Shown one piece after another: positions 7,720 through 17,155 of a stretch of 64,000 nt of DNA. The stretch lies in the NCBI GenBank assembly GCA_025201865.1, contig MU602684.1, forward strand, positions 37,713-101,712. The letters are read 5' to 3'. The position numbers and the translations under genes were made by a program. Each line of letters starts with the position of its first letter. The stretch's first letter is position 1. The notes below the pieces were generated by a model. That model worked only from the letters and a program-made list of their open reading frames with translations. It was not told the DNA's origin and did no database searches. Source of the DNA: Ramicandelaber brevisporus. Taxonomy: Eukaryota; Kickxellomycota; Ramicandelaberales; Ramicandelaberaceae.

Positions 7720-10700
7720 TTACATCCGAGATGGATGAAGATACAGCCGATAGGGTTCACCGGCGCTGTTGATGCTGACTGAGGACACGAGCGCTTGTGC
7801 ACGGTTAACCAACGACACAGGCCTGATTGTACCATTCATGCGCGGCTGCAGTCGAGGCTGGCCGTTTCCAGTATTCAGGATCTCTTGGTCGATATCAGCC
7901 ATGTCCAAGGTGATGACTCGTCTGATCGACAGCTCGGCACAGCATTGCGAAGTGGAGAAATCGGCTGGTAGTTCAATGGTGGTTGATAGCTGCAGTTTCA
8001 TGGACCCAGCCCATTGGAAGTCGGCACTAATGCAGGGCACAAACTGGAATATGTGCTCGTCTGGCATGTTAGCCTGAATCACGACGCCACACGACGAGCC
8101 AGAAGACTGGACGGCTAAATCAGACAAGGACAGACCATCGATCGATGCACTGACATTGACACTGACTGGGAGGATGGCGTTGAAGACGATGGGCTTTTCA
8201 CGAGTCGAGACGGGCTGAGTGATAGTGGCAGATATTAACTTGCAGGATACAGGTGGTCGAGTAAATGCCACAGTGAACTGCGAGATGAATGCAGCCAACG
8301 ATGCCACTGATGGTTGTGATGCAGCAGATGCTGAGGATGTAAACCCAAGTGCCATCATGATTCGTTCAATGTCGGCTGCGTAAACACCAGTGGCATTTGC
8401 AAAATTGAGCGCCGATGCCAGTCTTTCACGCAGCAGGCTCAGCGCATAAACATCCATTTGACCAGCATGCAATCCATTCATTGCCACGCCAAATCCAGCT
8501 CCAGTACTCTGACCCAGCGTCCAAAGAACATGTGCAAATACGCGAATCATCCGCAGAACACACTTTGTCGACCTAGGCAATCCCATGATAGTCGACTCGA
8601 CTCCGTATGCCATAGCCATTAAATTTGCGCCATACTCGCGCAATGTCGACGACCCAAGCATTGATTCTTGGACAGCGCGCTTACCTGCGAACATCAATTC
8701 CATCATGTCAAGTGCCAGCTCGCCATATTTACACACTCCAGCGTATATCGAAGCAGAGCCGGTGCTGGGGGAGAGATGACCGACTGTACGGAGCTGCTCT
8801 CGACACATTGCAATGGTCTGACGAGCACAGCCATCATCGTCGCCACGCATTAATCTGCTCACAATGGAGATGTTGCCAAAGATGGAGTCAATAAGAGCCA
8901 CTGGGGATGTCCTTGAATACAATTGATATCGAGATGGTGTCAAGTCCGGCCGATGATGAGGCTGCCGCAAGAACTGCCCAGGAGAATGCGAGTAGGTGGA
9001 TGTTCGCGTGATTTGAGTGACCGCTGGTATTGGTGCCATTTCTGATGCTGTTCTATGTTCCAGTGGAATGCTGAGTTCCTCGTCTGTTGGGAATGTTCCC
9101 GGCAAACACTTGTCTCTCAAGTATGGCAAATGCCTAAACACATACTTTGGAATCGATGCCATTACCACAGCCTTTCGTTTGCCCTGCACTGCAGCTCCAT
9201 TTAATATAAACGCAATGTATGCAATGTAAGTTGGCTCTTCAGGACTCTTTTCCTGCGGCAAATATGGCTTGTCAATGCCTAGCCATTTTTCAACTTGAGG
9301 AACGTCTACTTTGTCTCTGTGAACTCTACCAACTTGTGCCATGCAGTAGTAAATGTGTAGTCTGTCTTCAGGAAATCTTGCTGTGGCGCCTAAAATGGTG
9401 CTGATGAGATGAGTCAATCCATCGAGTTTGTTCATGAAAATGTAACCAAGCAAATCGTATAAACCACGGCGTACATGCACCGAGCTATCTTCCCAACCAC
9501 CCAATATTTGCTCGAGCTGCTGGTAGCTGACTTCAAATATTGTTGCAGAGCGAGATCCAATACGAGCCAGCGTTAATACAGCATTGAGGCGGACGTGATC
9601 AATATCGTCATTGAACATGTCAATCAATGGATCAAGTGTCTGAAATGCAAACTCTCGCGAGCCAAGTGCTAATCGTCCGATAGAGTCAATGGTAGAATTG
9701 CGTACTTCGTGATATTCATCTTCGAGGCCATGCACAAATGCACCGCATGCTCCAGTATCCAATAGTCTGAATTCATCCGATTGTACATCGTAATCTGCAC
9801 CATCTTGATGAGCTGGAGTAGCTGAATTGGCATTCGGTTGAGGAGATGGAGGTTGCTGTTGCTGCTGTTGCTGCTGTTGTTGCTGCTTCTGATATTGAGG
9901 CAGATGCTGCAAATGGAGTTGAGCTCTAGGCTGCTGCCTCCATCCAGTTGGTCTCATCTTTAAATGTGACATTAGTTTCTTATCCAGTGTTTGTAAGAGA
10001 AACCGAGTGTTGACTGCCTCGAATCCACCAATCAACGCCACTGCTCTAGCCCTGATCCTCATTGACACATCGTTTGCCATGTCGCATATCTTTACCATTG
10101 CATCGTCAACCAATCTGATGTCGTCTACGAGTGCTGGACCAGTGCTTGGAGTGCGAGTACTGTTTATCGGAATTGATTGGCGAGATGTATGGCCAATGAC
10201 AGCGTTGGGATACAACCGACTGGTTTGCCACACCAAGTGCATTGCATTCATTCGAATATGTTCATGCCCATCATCCAGCGCTGCCACAAATGCGGGATAC
10301 AGCTCAACTGAATGCGCACAAACACCACGCAAGTTCAAGGCATCCATTAAACCTGTGGCTGCTTTGCGAACTCGACTGTCTCGATCGCCCAGATATCGAA
10401 TCACAAGCTGCTGAACCTCGAGTGCTGAAATGTTGAACCTGCTGTTGCTTTCGCTGTTGCTGTTGCCATCTGCCATTGTGGATAGCTGCTGCTGTAGCTG
10501 AGCAAGGTGCTCATTCGGAAGAATCAGCAGAGGAAGTGCTTCGAGACATGTTGCTCTAATAGTTGGACTCACATCCAGTAGCCCAGACAGTATAATCTGA
10601 TGCAGGAATGCGCGTCTTGGCTGTGTCCATACAGCTGAGTCTGCAGATACAAACACGCTCTTACACTGAGCAATTGTCACAATCGCTCTCAGCGCTGCTA

Positions 10701-11379
10701 CCCGCACCATTGTAACGGCCGATAGTCCTACCGTCTGCTGCTGTTGCTGTTGCTGTTGTTGCTGTTGGTATGTCACAGATGGATCAATAGCCGCCAGTAA
10801 CCCCGATATCGCCAATGCAATGTCATCCGCACTGACTCTTGGATCTAGTGCTACATTTGCTGCCAGTCTGATCAGTCCAGACACCATGTCTGCATCGTCA
10901 GTAATGACTCTGAGTGGCGATATCGTCATTGACGCTACAGGAAACGAGTGTGGCTGAGTGTACAGACTGCGAATGGCATCTGGTAGAATCTGGTTACCAA
11001 GTTCATGGATCTCTGCATTGGTCATAAATGGTAGACGTGCATCGATTGTCGCCAGTTGCAACGTGGCTCCACGTAGCTGTCCTGACCCGCTGCTGATATC
11101 GTCATCATCAATATCGCCACCACCACCACCACCAATACTACTACCACTACCACCACTGCTGTCAATGTTCATATCCATCCTATTCGACTGATGGGACTGT
11201 AGCGGTAATCTAAACGAGGAGCCGAACAAGGCCGTCAGGGAAGCGAAGCGAGATGCTTCGGAGGCAACTGCTGCAGACGCAACAGAGGCGGCAGCAGCGG
11301 CACTGGCGACTTGTCCAACACCAACGCTGCCGTTGTTATTGCTGCTGGATCTGCTTGCGGTTTCGAGTGATCTTTTCAT
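7720..11379 (-). CDS. INTS4: Integrator complex subunit 4 (HEAT-repeat scaffold)
   Basis: The product is 1219 aa. HEAT repeats run through about residues 160-700, including RDSRVRKAA, DGHEHIRMNA, FVHGLEDEYHEVR and LIDMFNDDIDHVRLNAVLTL; the last two segments are nearly as in animal INTS4. Downstream, PTYIAYIAFILNGAA and FRHLPYLRDKC also match, as does the C-terminal beta region ending in a GTI-P segment and L-NRAQALV. INTS4 holds the INTS9-INTS11 nuclease heterodimer in the cleavage module. Fungal elaborations are an N-terminal Ser/Gly/Asp-rich region and polyQ tracts near residues 210 and 500. It is longer than the ~960-aa human protein because of these inserts. INTS9 lies about 5 kb away in the same window. 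Confidence 0.88.
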   Translation of the reverse strand: MKRSLETASRSSSNNNGSVGVGQVASAAAAASVASAAVASEASRFASLTALFGSSFRLPLQSHQSNRMDMNIDSSGGSGSSIGGGGGGDIDDDDISSGSGQLRGATLQLATIDARLPFMTNAEIHELGNQILPDAIRSLYTQPHSFPVASMTISPLRVITDDADMVSGLIRLAANVALDPRVSADDIALAISGLLAAIDPSVTYQQQQQQQQQQQTVGLSAVTMVRVAALRAIVTIAQCKSVFVSADSAVWTQPRRAFLHQIILSGLLDVSPTIRATCLEALPLLILPNEHLAQLQQQLSTMADGNSNSESNSRFNISALEVQQLVIRYLGDRDSRVRKAATGLMDALNLRGVCAHSVELYPAFVAALDDGHEHIRMNAMHLVWQTSRLYPNAVIGHTSRQSIPINSTRTPSTGPALVDDIRLVDDAMVKICDMANDVSMRIRARAVALIGGFEAVNTRFLLQTLDKKLMSHLKMRPTGWRQQPRAQLHLQHLPQYQKQQQQQQQQQQQPPSPQPNANSATPAHQDGADYDVQSDEFRLLDTGACGAFVHGLEDEYHEVRNSTIDSIGRLALGSREFAFQTLDPLIDMFNDDIDHVRLNAVLTLARIGSRSATIFEVSYQQLEQILGGWEDSSVHVRRGLYDLLGYIFMNKLDGLTHLISTILGATARFPEDRLHIYYCMAQVGRVHRDKVDVPQVEKWLGIDKPYLPQEKSPEEPTYIAYIAFILNGAAVQGKRKAVVMASIPKYVFRHLPYLRDKCLPGTFPTDEELSIPLEHRTASEMAPIPAVTQITRTSTYSHSPGQFLRQPHHRPDLTPSRYQLYSRTSPVALIDSIFGNISIVSRLMRGDDDGCARQTIAMCREQLRTVGHLSPSTGSASIYAGVCKYGELALDMMELMFAGKRAVQESMLGSSTLREYGANLMAMAYGVESTIMGLPRSTKCVLRMIRVFAHVLWTLGQSTGAGFGVAMNGLHAGQMDVYALSLLRERLASALNFANATGVYAADIERIMMALGFTSSASAASQPSVASLAAFISQFTVAFTRPPVSCKLISATITQPVSTREKPIVFNAILPVSVNVSASIDGLSLSDLAVQSSGSSCGVVIQANMPDEHIFQFVPCISADFQWAGSMKLQLSTTIELPADFSTSQCCAELSIRRVITLDMADIDQEILNTGNGQPRLQPRMNGTIRPVSLVNRAQALVSSVSINSAGEPYRLYLHPSRM
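9852..9890. repeat. CTG/TTG repeat (polyQ in INTS4)
   Basis: Imperfect trinucleotide run encoding Gln on the minus strand, in a loop between HEAT repeats. A second run, also Gln, lies at 10734-10768. Confidence 0.85.
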
Positions 11380-12059
11380 CTTCTGTCGCGCTGATTTTAT
11401 TCACCTTTGGCAACTGTGTAATGCTGGGTTGCGAACAGTATCGGCGTTTCTTGAGACACAGATTAGAGAACAGAAACAGCAACAACAGCAGCAACAACAA
11501 CAGCAACTGTAAATAACTGCGTGCGATAATTATTATTAAAAAAAAGAATGAAAAATGCAATAGGAAGGAAGGGAGGCGCAATCTATGCGAGGTGGATGAA
11601 TGAGTGAATGAATGAATGAATGAATGAATGAATGAAGGAATGAATGGATGGATGGTTATTCTTGTCGGCATTTTGCAGATAACGAAATGCTGTTCCACCA
11701 TATTTCTTTCGACAGATAGGAGAGTGTACACATGATAGTGGTATCGACAGTCATGATGTGGGTACAACACAGAAATGACCTTCTATGGGCACGACGCAGA
11801 TAGATAGGCGTTATGCAACTCGTGTGCATTAGTATGAAAGATGCGTTTTTTAATAAGACTAATAAAAAAGTAATAAAAAAACATGACGATTGTTTGATGA
11901 TAGTAAATGAAGTGAAGTGAAATGGAGTGAAATGGAATCGTAATCAGAGGGAGTAAAAAAAAATAAAAGAATCAAGAAAGGGAATGATAAGTGATAGATG
12001 AAAAAAATGATAAATGAAGATGCTTTGGAAATTGTTTAAAAAAAGTGATGTTCCGTGAG
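11380..12059. other. intergenic region, INTS4 promoter and CDC55 3' side
   Basis: No gene seen. It contains CAG/CAA runs (11473-11510), a GAAT/GAAG tetranucleotide repeat (11598-11662) and A/T-rich sequence with many aataaa-like words near 11860-11960, which fits the minus-strand 3' end of CDC55. Confidence 0.6.
11598..11662. repeat. GAAT/GGAT tetranucleotide repeat
   Basis: About nine tandem gaat/tgaa units followed by ggat units, in noncoding DNA upstream of INTS4. Confidence 0.9.
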
Positions 12060-13865
12060 TTATTTAGTGAAAATAAAGAGATTATTAGTAGCAGCGACGG
12101 CAATGGTGTTCTCTCTTGGATGCCACGAAGCATGGAGAATTCGTCTGTTGAAATCAATTGCGTCAACGTTAATGTCAGCCATCAAATCCTGCGATCCTCC
12201 ATTTGAGCTGGCATTGCTGCTTCCATCCATGTCGGCTCCTGCTCCAAACAGCCCTCCATTGTTAAGAATGTTGCCACGTTGACCGACTCCGCCAGCACGA
12301 GTGGTGTTGGCGGTGGCCACGCGTCTAGAGCGGAACACATTCTTGTCGGCTTGGAGGAGAACATCTTCCTGAGAGCCATCCAGACTGTAGATTGAGAGAT
12401 AGTTGTTATACGAACCAGTCATTGCACAGGTAGAATCGCCACTGAATGAGCACTCAAATTTATCAAAAATACAGTCATTTTCGTACAAATCACACAAACG
12501 AGATCTAAGATAATCATGGACTGGAATGGTTTTGACTGGTCTATTGGGCATTGCGATATCCCACACGCGCAGCGCCATGTAATCACGCGACAGTATATAT
12601 TTTCCATCCAAACTAAACTTCACATCTGAGATCGAAGAAATAATTTCAGAAAAGAAGTTTTTGCTGCTTGGATCCTCAGGCTCTTCATAAATCTGATCAT
12701 AGGCATCACAGAGTGCATTCGTGCGCATATCACACAGCTTGATTGTTCCCTTTGAGCTAGAATACATAAACAAGTTACAATGGCTTGGATGGAATTCAGC
12801 AGATGTGATAACTTCAGTCAGGTCTTCCATGTTGGTTGGCTTGATGTCAACAATGTTAAAAGACTGATTGGAAATGGCCAGGTTCCACAGATTAATGCGC
12901 AAATCATCAGCTGACAAATAAGTCTCACTGTCTGAATTAACTGAGATGGAATTAATGTGGTAAGCATGTGCGTTTTGATATGTTCTTCTGTTGTGCGCAG
13001 TCATAATTGGATCACGTGTAACCAATTGAGGCAGTTTAAGCGAACTGACATCAACTGGAAGTGGTCTTTGTCCATCTAATAAATTGTTATCAACAACCAG
13101 TTTTGATGATTTTTCCCACACCTTCCACAGCTTAATAGTTTTATCATTAGTAGTCAGCATGTAATGGCCGGCTGATTGCTGAGGAAGCCACTTAATTTTA
13201 TTAATCTTTTCCTCAATTTCAAGCGACTTCAAGTAGTCAAACTCTGGCTCATGAGATTGAAACTCTGCAAAGAACTTGTACTCACATTGTCTATTGCTCA
13301 CTCTTTCAAACAGTACAACTCGTCCACCCTTGTCTCCCGTGGCCAGATAGTCTCCAGTTTGGTTAAACTCAACAGTTGATATAATGTCAGCTGCTTTAGT
13401 TGATAGTGTCACGCATCCACAAAAGATAAGCAAGGTGGTAGAGATAAAGGTAAAACTAAATGTGTCAGTACAACATTCAAGCTTGTTGCAATGCTAGTAA
13501 TAGATAATAGATACAGCATATGCGAGGATGCTATAAACTAGTAGTGGCAGTAGTGGTAGTGGTAGTGGTAGTGGTAGTGGTAGTGGTAGTAGTGATAACA
13601 GTAGTAGTAGCAGTAGCAAGCAATAACAATAGCAATGGCAATAACAATGGCAATAACAATAACAACAGCGCAGGTTTCAGAAACAGGCGCTGATGATGAA
13701 GAGGACGACAACAACGACAACGATGACAGCAAGGACTGGCTACGGCCAACCTTCATCGCGACGCTAAAACAACTACATACCTTCAGTGACGTCTTCAAGA
13801 TCGGTCTTGTCGCCAAAACACTGTGCAAACTTCCACGTGTTTGCGTCAACGTCCTGGTGATCCAT
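12060..13865 (-). CDS. CDC55: PP2A regulatory subunit B, B55/Cdc55 (two exons)
   Basis: Two exons on the minus strand: 13865-13781 (85 nt) and 13390-12060. Joining them gives 471 aa, and the junction reads [16 protein letters not shown], the conserved B55 N-terminus, which fixes both splice sites. The rest is a WD40 propeller with the family hallmarks [34 protein letters not shown], the [13 protein letters not shown] region, DLRINLWNL and [20 protein letters not shown]55 directs PP2A to mitotic and morphogenesis substrates. An acidic/Asn-rich insert near residues 420-445 precedes the final blade [19 protein letters not shown] start inside the intron would give a protein lacking blade-1 residues. 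Confidence 0.93.
13391..13780 (-). other. CDC55 intron with TAGTGG-type repeats
   Basis: GT-AG intron of 390 nt: the donor reads GAAG|gtatgt and the acceptor gcag|CTGAC on the minus strand. It contains a tagtgg/tagtag repeat block (13541-13616) and an aataacaatgg/caat repeat (13620-13670). It is the only intron I can support by protein homology in the window. Confidence 0.88.
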
Positions 13866-14919
13866 CGCTTACTTCGGTTGCTGTCGTTGACTCTATTGTA
13901 GCTACAGCAAGGCAACAGTAAAGAAACAAAGGGCAAAGTAAAAGGCAAAAAGAGAACAGTTCTTTTTATACTATATCGATACAGGAGAATGATATAATAC
14001 GAGAGAGAGAGAGCGAGTGAAAAAAAAAAGAACGAAAGAAAGAGAGTCCAAAAACAGGCTACTTTGGAGAGTGGTAGTTGTCGTTGCGGCGCGATGCGAG
14101 AAAATAGAAAAGAGGAGAGCCGGATTCCAACAGGCAGAGTATACACTCTCGCTCGCACACACACAAATACACACACACACACACACACACGTTGGCTAGC
14201 TAGAGAGCGAGCAGGGCAAGAGGGCAAGATGAATTAAAAAAAAATAGAGTATACTGCAGTGCAGTGTAGTGTATGCGCGCGCACAGTCTGGAGATTGAGC
14301 AGGACGCGAAAAAGAAGAAGCGGGCGACTCGTGATGCGTTAAAAGTACAAGAGGTGTTCGAAAGAAACAAAAGCAAAAGCAGAAAGCAGAAAGCAAGGGG
14401 AGGGAGGGAAAGAACGCGTATTCGAAAAAGAGGGAAATGAAATCGCGTGGTCTCATGCGTGAGCAAAAGAGCGTCACCACTCCTGCTTGCCACTCATCCA
14501 GCCGGGATTACGATGGCTGACACCGATACATGCCCGAAGCCATTTACTTGCAATGCAGTCGTCACAAGCCATAAGACAATACACCGCACAAACACACATG
14601 CACACCCACATGCACACCCTCTCTCTTTCTCTCTCTCTCTCATTATCCTTCGAAGCCTCTCCGAAAGTGGTTCATTCGGCCAATCACGGCAATGCACATG
14701 TTTGCTGCTTTTCAAGTGGTTGCGGACATCAGAGCGGTTGTTTATCCGGAGTCGAGCCGATTAGCTCTGCTGATAACAGAGTCAATTTCCCACACACACA
14801 CCACCCGACTACAACCACAGCGACAACTACAGCCATCAGCAGCTTCAGCCTTCGACTCCAACCGCAACCACAACCACACATACAGTCAAAAAAAATACTC
14901 TTAAACTCGCCAACGTCTC
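13866..14919. other. divergent promoter region CDC55 / SET protein
   Basis: About 1 kb without a supported gene. It holds GA-rich stretches, a CA repeat (14155-14190), a second CA/CT block (14588-14641) and a CAACCACA-rich block just before the SET gene. Frames here are repeat-derived. Confidence 0.6.
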
Positions 14920-15516
14920 ATGTCGCCCCCTGCACTTGCCACCGCCCCTGCCACTGCTGACTCCGTTGCCGCCACTGCGGAGCATGCCGCCAGCCTCGCC
15001 AAGGTCCAGCCGTCGCACCCAGACCTCTTCCGCGTCGACTTCAAGGCCGGCACCTACGCCTCCCGCCTGCTCACGATGCGCGCCTTCCGCGCCGGTGAGA
15101 CCATCTGCACCGTGACCACCGCCACAAGCGGCCCGAAGCGCTACTCCACCGTCCAAGTGTCCCACGATGCCCACATTGAGCTCAACAGCGACTTGCTGTA
15201 CATGAACCACTCCTGCGACCCAACTTGCCGCATGGTTGTGCTTCCGCTGAGCAGCAACGACCGTGCAGAGCTGCCAGGTGCACCAGGCTTTGAGCTGCAA
15301 GTGATTGCTCGTCATGACATTCCAGAGAACGGTGAGATGACATTCTTCTATTCGTCGACTGAGTGGGTCATGGCGCAGCCGTTTGATTGCTGGTGTGGCG
15401 CTGAGCTGTGCTTGCGCCGTATCGCTGGTGCCAAGGATGTTCCATTGAGCACCCTGGCAGCCATCGATGTGTCAGACCACATTCGCGCACAGAAGCTTGC
15501 CGAAGAACAGCAGTGA
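14920..15516 (+). CDS. small SET-domain protein with post-SET cysteines
   Basis: The product is 198 aa from ATG 14920. After an Ala-rich N-terminus of ~30 residues there is a compact SET core: FRAGETICTV, then YMNHSCDPTC (the NHSCxP motif of the SET pseudoknot), ARHDIPENGEMTFFYSS, and a post-SET-like CWCGAELC that can bind zinc with the NHSC cysteine. The usual SET-N and SET-I parts are very short. SET enzymes methylate lysines using S-adenosylmethionine; whether this one is active and on what substrate cannot be told. Codon use is GC-biased at the start. It is divergent from CDC55. Confidence 0.72.
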   Translation: MSPPALATAPATADSVAATAEHAASLAKVQPSHPDLFRVDFKAGTYASRLLTMRAFRAGETICTVTTATSGPKRYSTVQVSHDAHIELNSDLLYMNHSCDPTCRMVVLPLSSNDRAELPGAPGFELQVIARHDIPENGEMTFFYSSTEWVMAQPFDCWCGAELCLRRIAGAKDVPLSTLAAIDVSDHIRAQKLAEEQQ

Positions 15517-15772
15517 ATGCAATGTGTACCAATCTACTATAAAGCTCTACCGCATTTCTTTATCATCATATATACTCCTGTCCATCTGTCTATAGTCCAT
15601 TTATCTCTCTCTCTTTCAATCAATCAATATCTTTTTTATTATTATTGAATGGGTATTACTCTAGTTCATGTAGTTGAGCACTCGGCCTGTGTCTGTGTGT
15701 ATCCGTGACGCGTGTGAACCAAACACACACACGAACTCAAAGAGAGAATTAAAAAAAAAACGTGCTTTGTAG

Positions 15773-16819
15773 ATGACGACGATGACAACAACTGCTGCTG
15801 CTACTGCTGCTGCTGCTTCTGCCACTCACCTCCGCGCTGTGCTCCAACGCGCCGTGCATCTAGTTCCACCCTTGTCCTCCACCTTCCGCAAGGGTGACCA
15901 CGGCCGCTTGCTCATAGTTGGCGGCTCCGAAGAATACACTGGTGCGCCATACTTTGCCGCACTCGCCGCGTTTCGTGCCGGTGTCGACCAGGTCCACATC
16001 GTTTGCCATCCGGATGCCGCCCCAGCGCTCAAATCGTACAGCCCCAACCTCATTGTGCATCCGTATCTTGAGGCAAGTGATAATGTCACGAAGGCAAATG
16101 TGATCGCAGAGAGAGCAGCAGCGCTGATTGAGCGGTCGCATTGCGTGCTGGTGGGACCGGGATTGTCGCGTGATCCGCTGATGATGAAGACAGCGTGTGA
16201 GATTATCAAGCGTGCCCGTAGTGCAAACAAGTGTATTGTGATTGATGCAGATGGTACCTCGGCTGTGCTGGAGGATTTGGACTTGATTCGCAACTACGAG
16301 CGCGTTGTCATCACCCCCAATGTGGTTGAGTTTGGACGTGTGTTCAACGCAGCTGAAGGTAAGAACGGCAGCGACCCTGGAAAGCGAACTGAGGACAATG
16401 TGTCATTGCTTAGCAAGAACCTTCACGGACCAGCGATTTTGTCAAAGGGAAGTCCAGATTGCATTGCCAGTGCGCCGACATCGGATAGTACCAAGATTAT
16501 TACCTGCTCAGAGCCAGGTTCGTTGCGACGCTGCGGTGGCCTCGGTGACATTTTGTCCGGCTTCGTGGCTGCATTCATGTCTTGGGGCCATCAATACCTT
16601 GCTGGCAAATGGACTACACGCGATGGCAGCAAGATTTCCGAGTCTGAAATGCCACTGCTGGCTGCAACTGCCTCGTCGTACTTGGCACGTAAATGCGCAG
16701 CAAGGGCATTCGAGGTCAAGGGCCGGTCGATGCTGGCAGATGATGTCCACGAGCACATCCAGACTGTGATTGAACAGTTCTTGGAACAACATTCCTCCGA
16801 GACAACAAACAAACTTTGA
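15773..16819 (+). CDS. ATP-dependent NAD(P)H-hydrate dehydratase
   Basis: The product is 348 aa. It belongs to the ribokinase-like NAXD/CARKD family (yeast YKL151C), which dehydrates the damaged cofactors NADHX and NADPHX using ATP. Diagnostic segments are KGDHGRLLIVGGSEEYTGAP near the start of the domain, VGPGLSRDP, IDADG, ITPNVVEFGRV, SKGSPDCI and the GGLGDILSG loop holding the catalytic Asp (about residue 258). The N-terminus has a short Thr/Ala stretch with few acidic residues, so a mitochondrial form is possible. The start is the first ATG at 15773. A short CA-rich leader precedes it. Confidence 0.92.
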   Translation: MTTMTTTAAATAAAASATHLRAVLQRAVHLVPPLSSTFRKGDHGRLLIVGGSEEYTGAPYFAALAAFRAGVDQVHIVCHPDAAPALKSYSPNLIVHPYLEASDNVTKANVIAERAAALIERSHCVLVGPGLSRDPLMMKTACEIIKRARSANKCIVIDADGTSAVLEDLDLIRNYERVVITPNVVEFGRVFNAAEGKNGSDPGKRTEDNVSLLSKNLHGPAILSKGSPDCIASAPTSDSTKIITCSEPGSLRRCGGLGDILSGFVAAFMSWGHQYLAGKWTTRDGSKISESEMPLLAATASSYLARKCAARAFEVKGRSMLADDVHEHIQTVIEQFLEQHSSETTNKL

Positions 16820-17155
16820 GCTGCTCTCGTTTGTCAATAAACTAGCCCCCGCACTTTGAATTACTCCGCTTGCACTTCCTCCAACTCACTTTGCACACTT
16901 TGCACACTTTACACACAGACACACACGCTGAATTGATTATTGAGCAACAAGGAAGAGGAGGGAGAAGAGGAAGAGGAAGAACAAGAGTACGAGGAGCCCA
17001 GTAAAGTGTCTTCCTAGCTTTGCCCTTCGTTCCTGATCAGCGTCCTTTTTTTGCCTGTTTGTCCAAACGTCCTGCTCTTGCGACGTACCTCCTTTTTTTT
17101 TCTAAAGCCAGCAGCAGCCGAGCGGAGAGACCAGACGGGCTGTACCAACAGGAGT
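16820..17155. other. intergenic region upstream of the sorting nexin
   Basis: Short noncoding stretch with repeated ttgcacac/ttacacac words (16891-16924) and a GA-rich block (16948-16996). The frame continues upstream of the chosen nexin start to 17051, but the added residues are not PX-like. Confidence 0.5.

Noticed and set aside
13538-14227. 229-codon minus-strand frame upstream of CDC55
   Set aside because: It runs over the CDC55 first exon in a different frame and ends in Tyr/His translations of the TAGTGG repeat.
14487-14960. 157-codon plus-strand frame before the SET gene
   Set aside because: His/Thr/Ser-rich translation of CA and CT repeats. The SET protein start at 14920 lies in another frame and is better supported.
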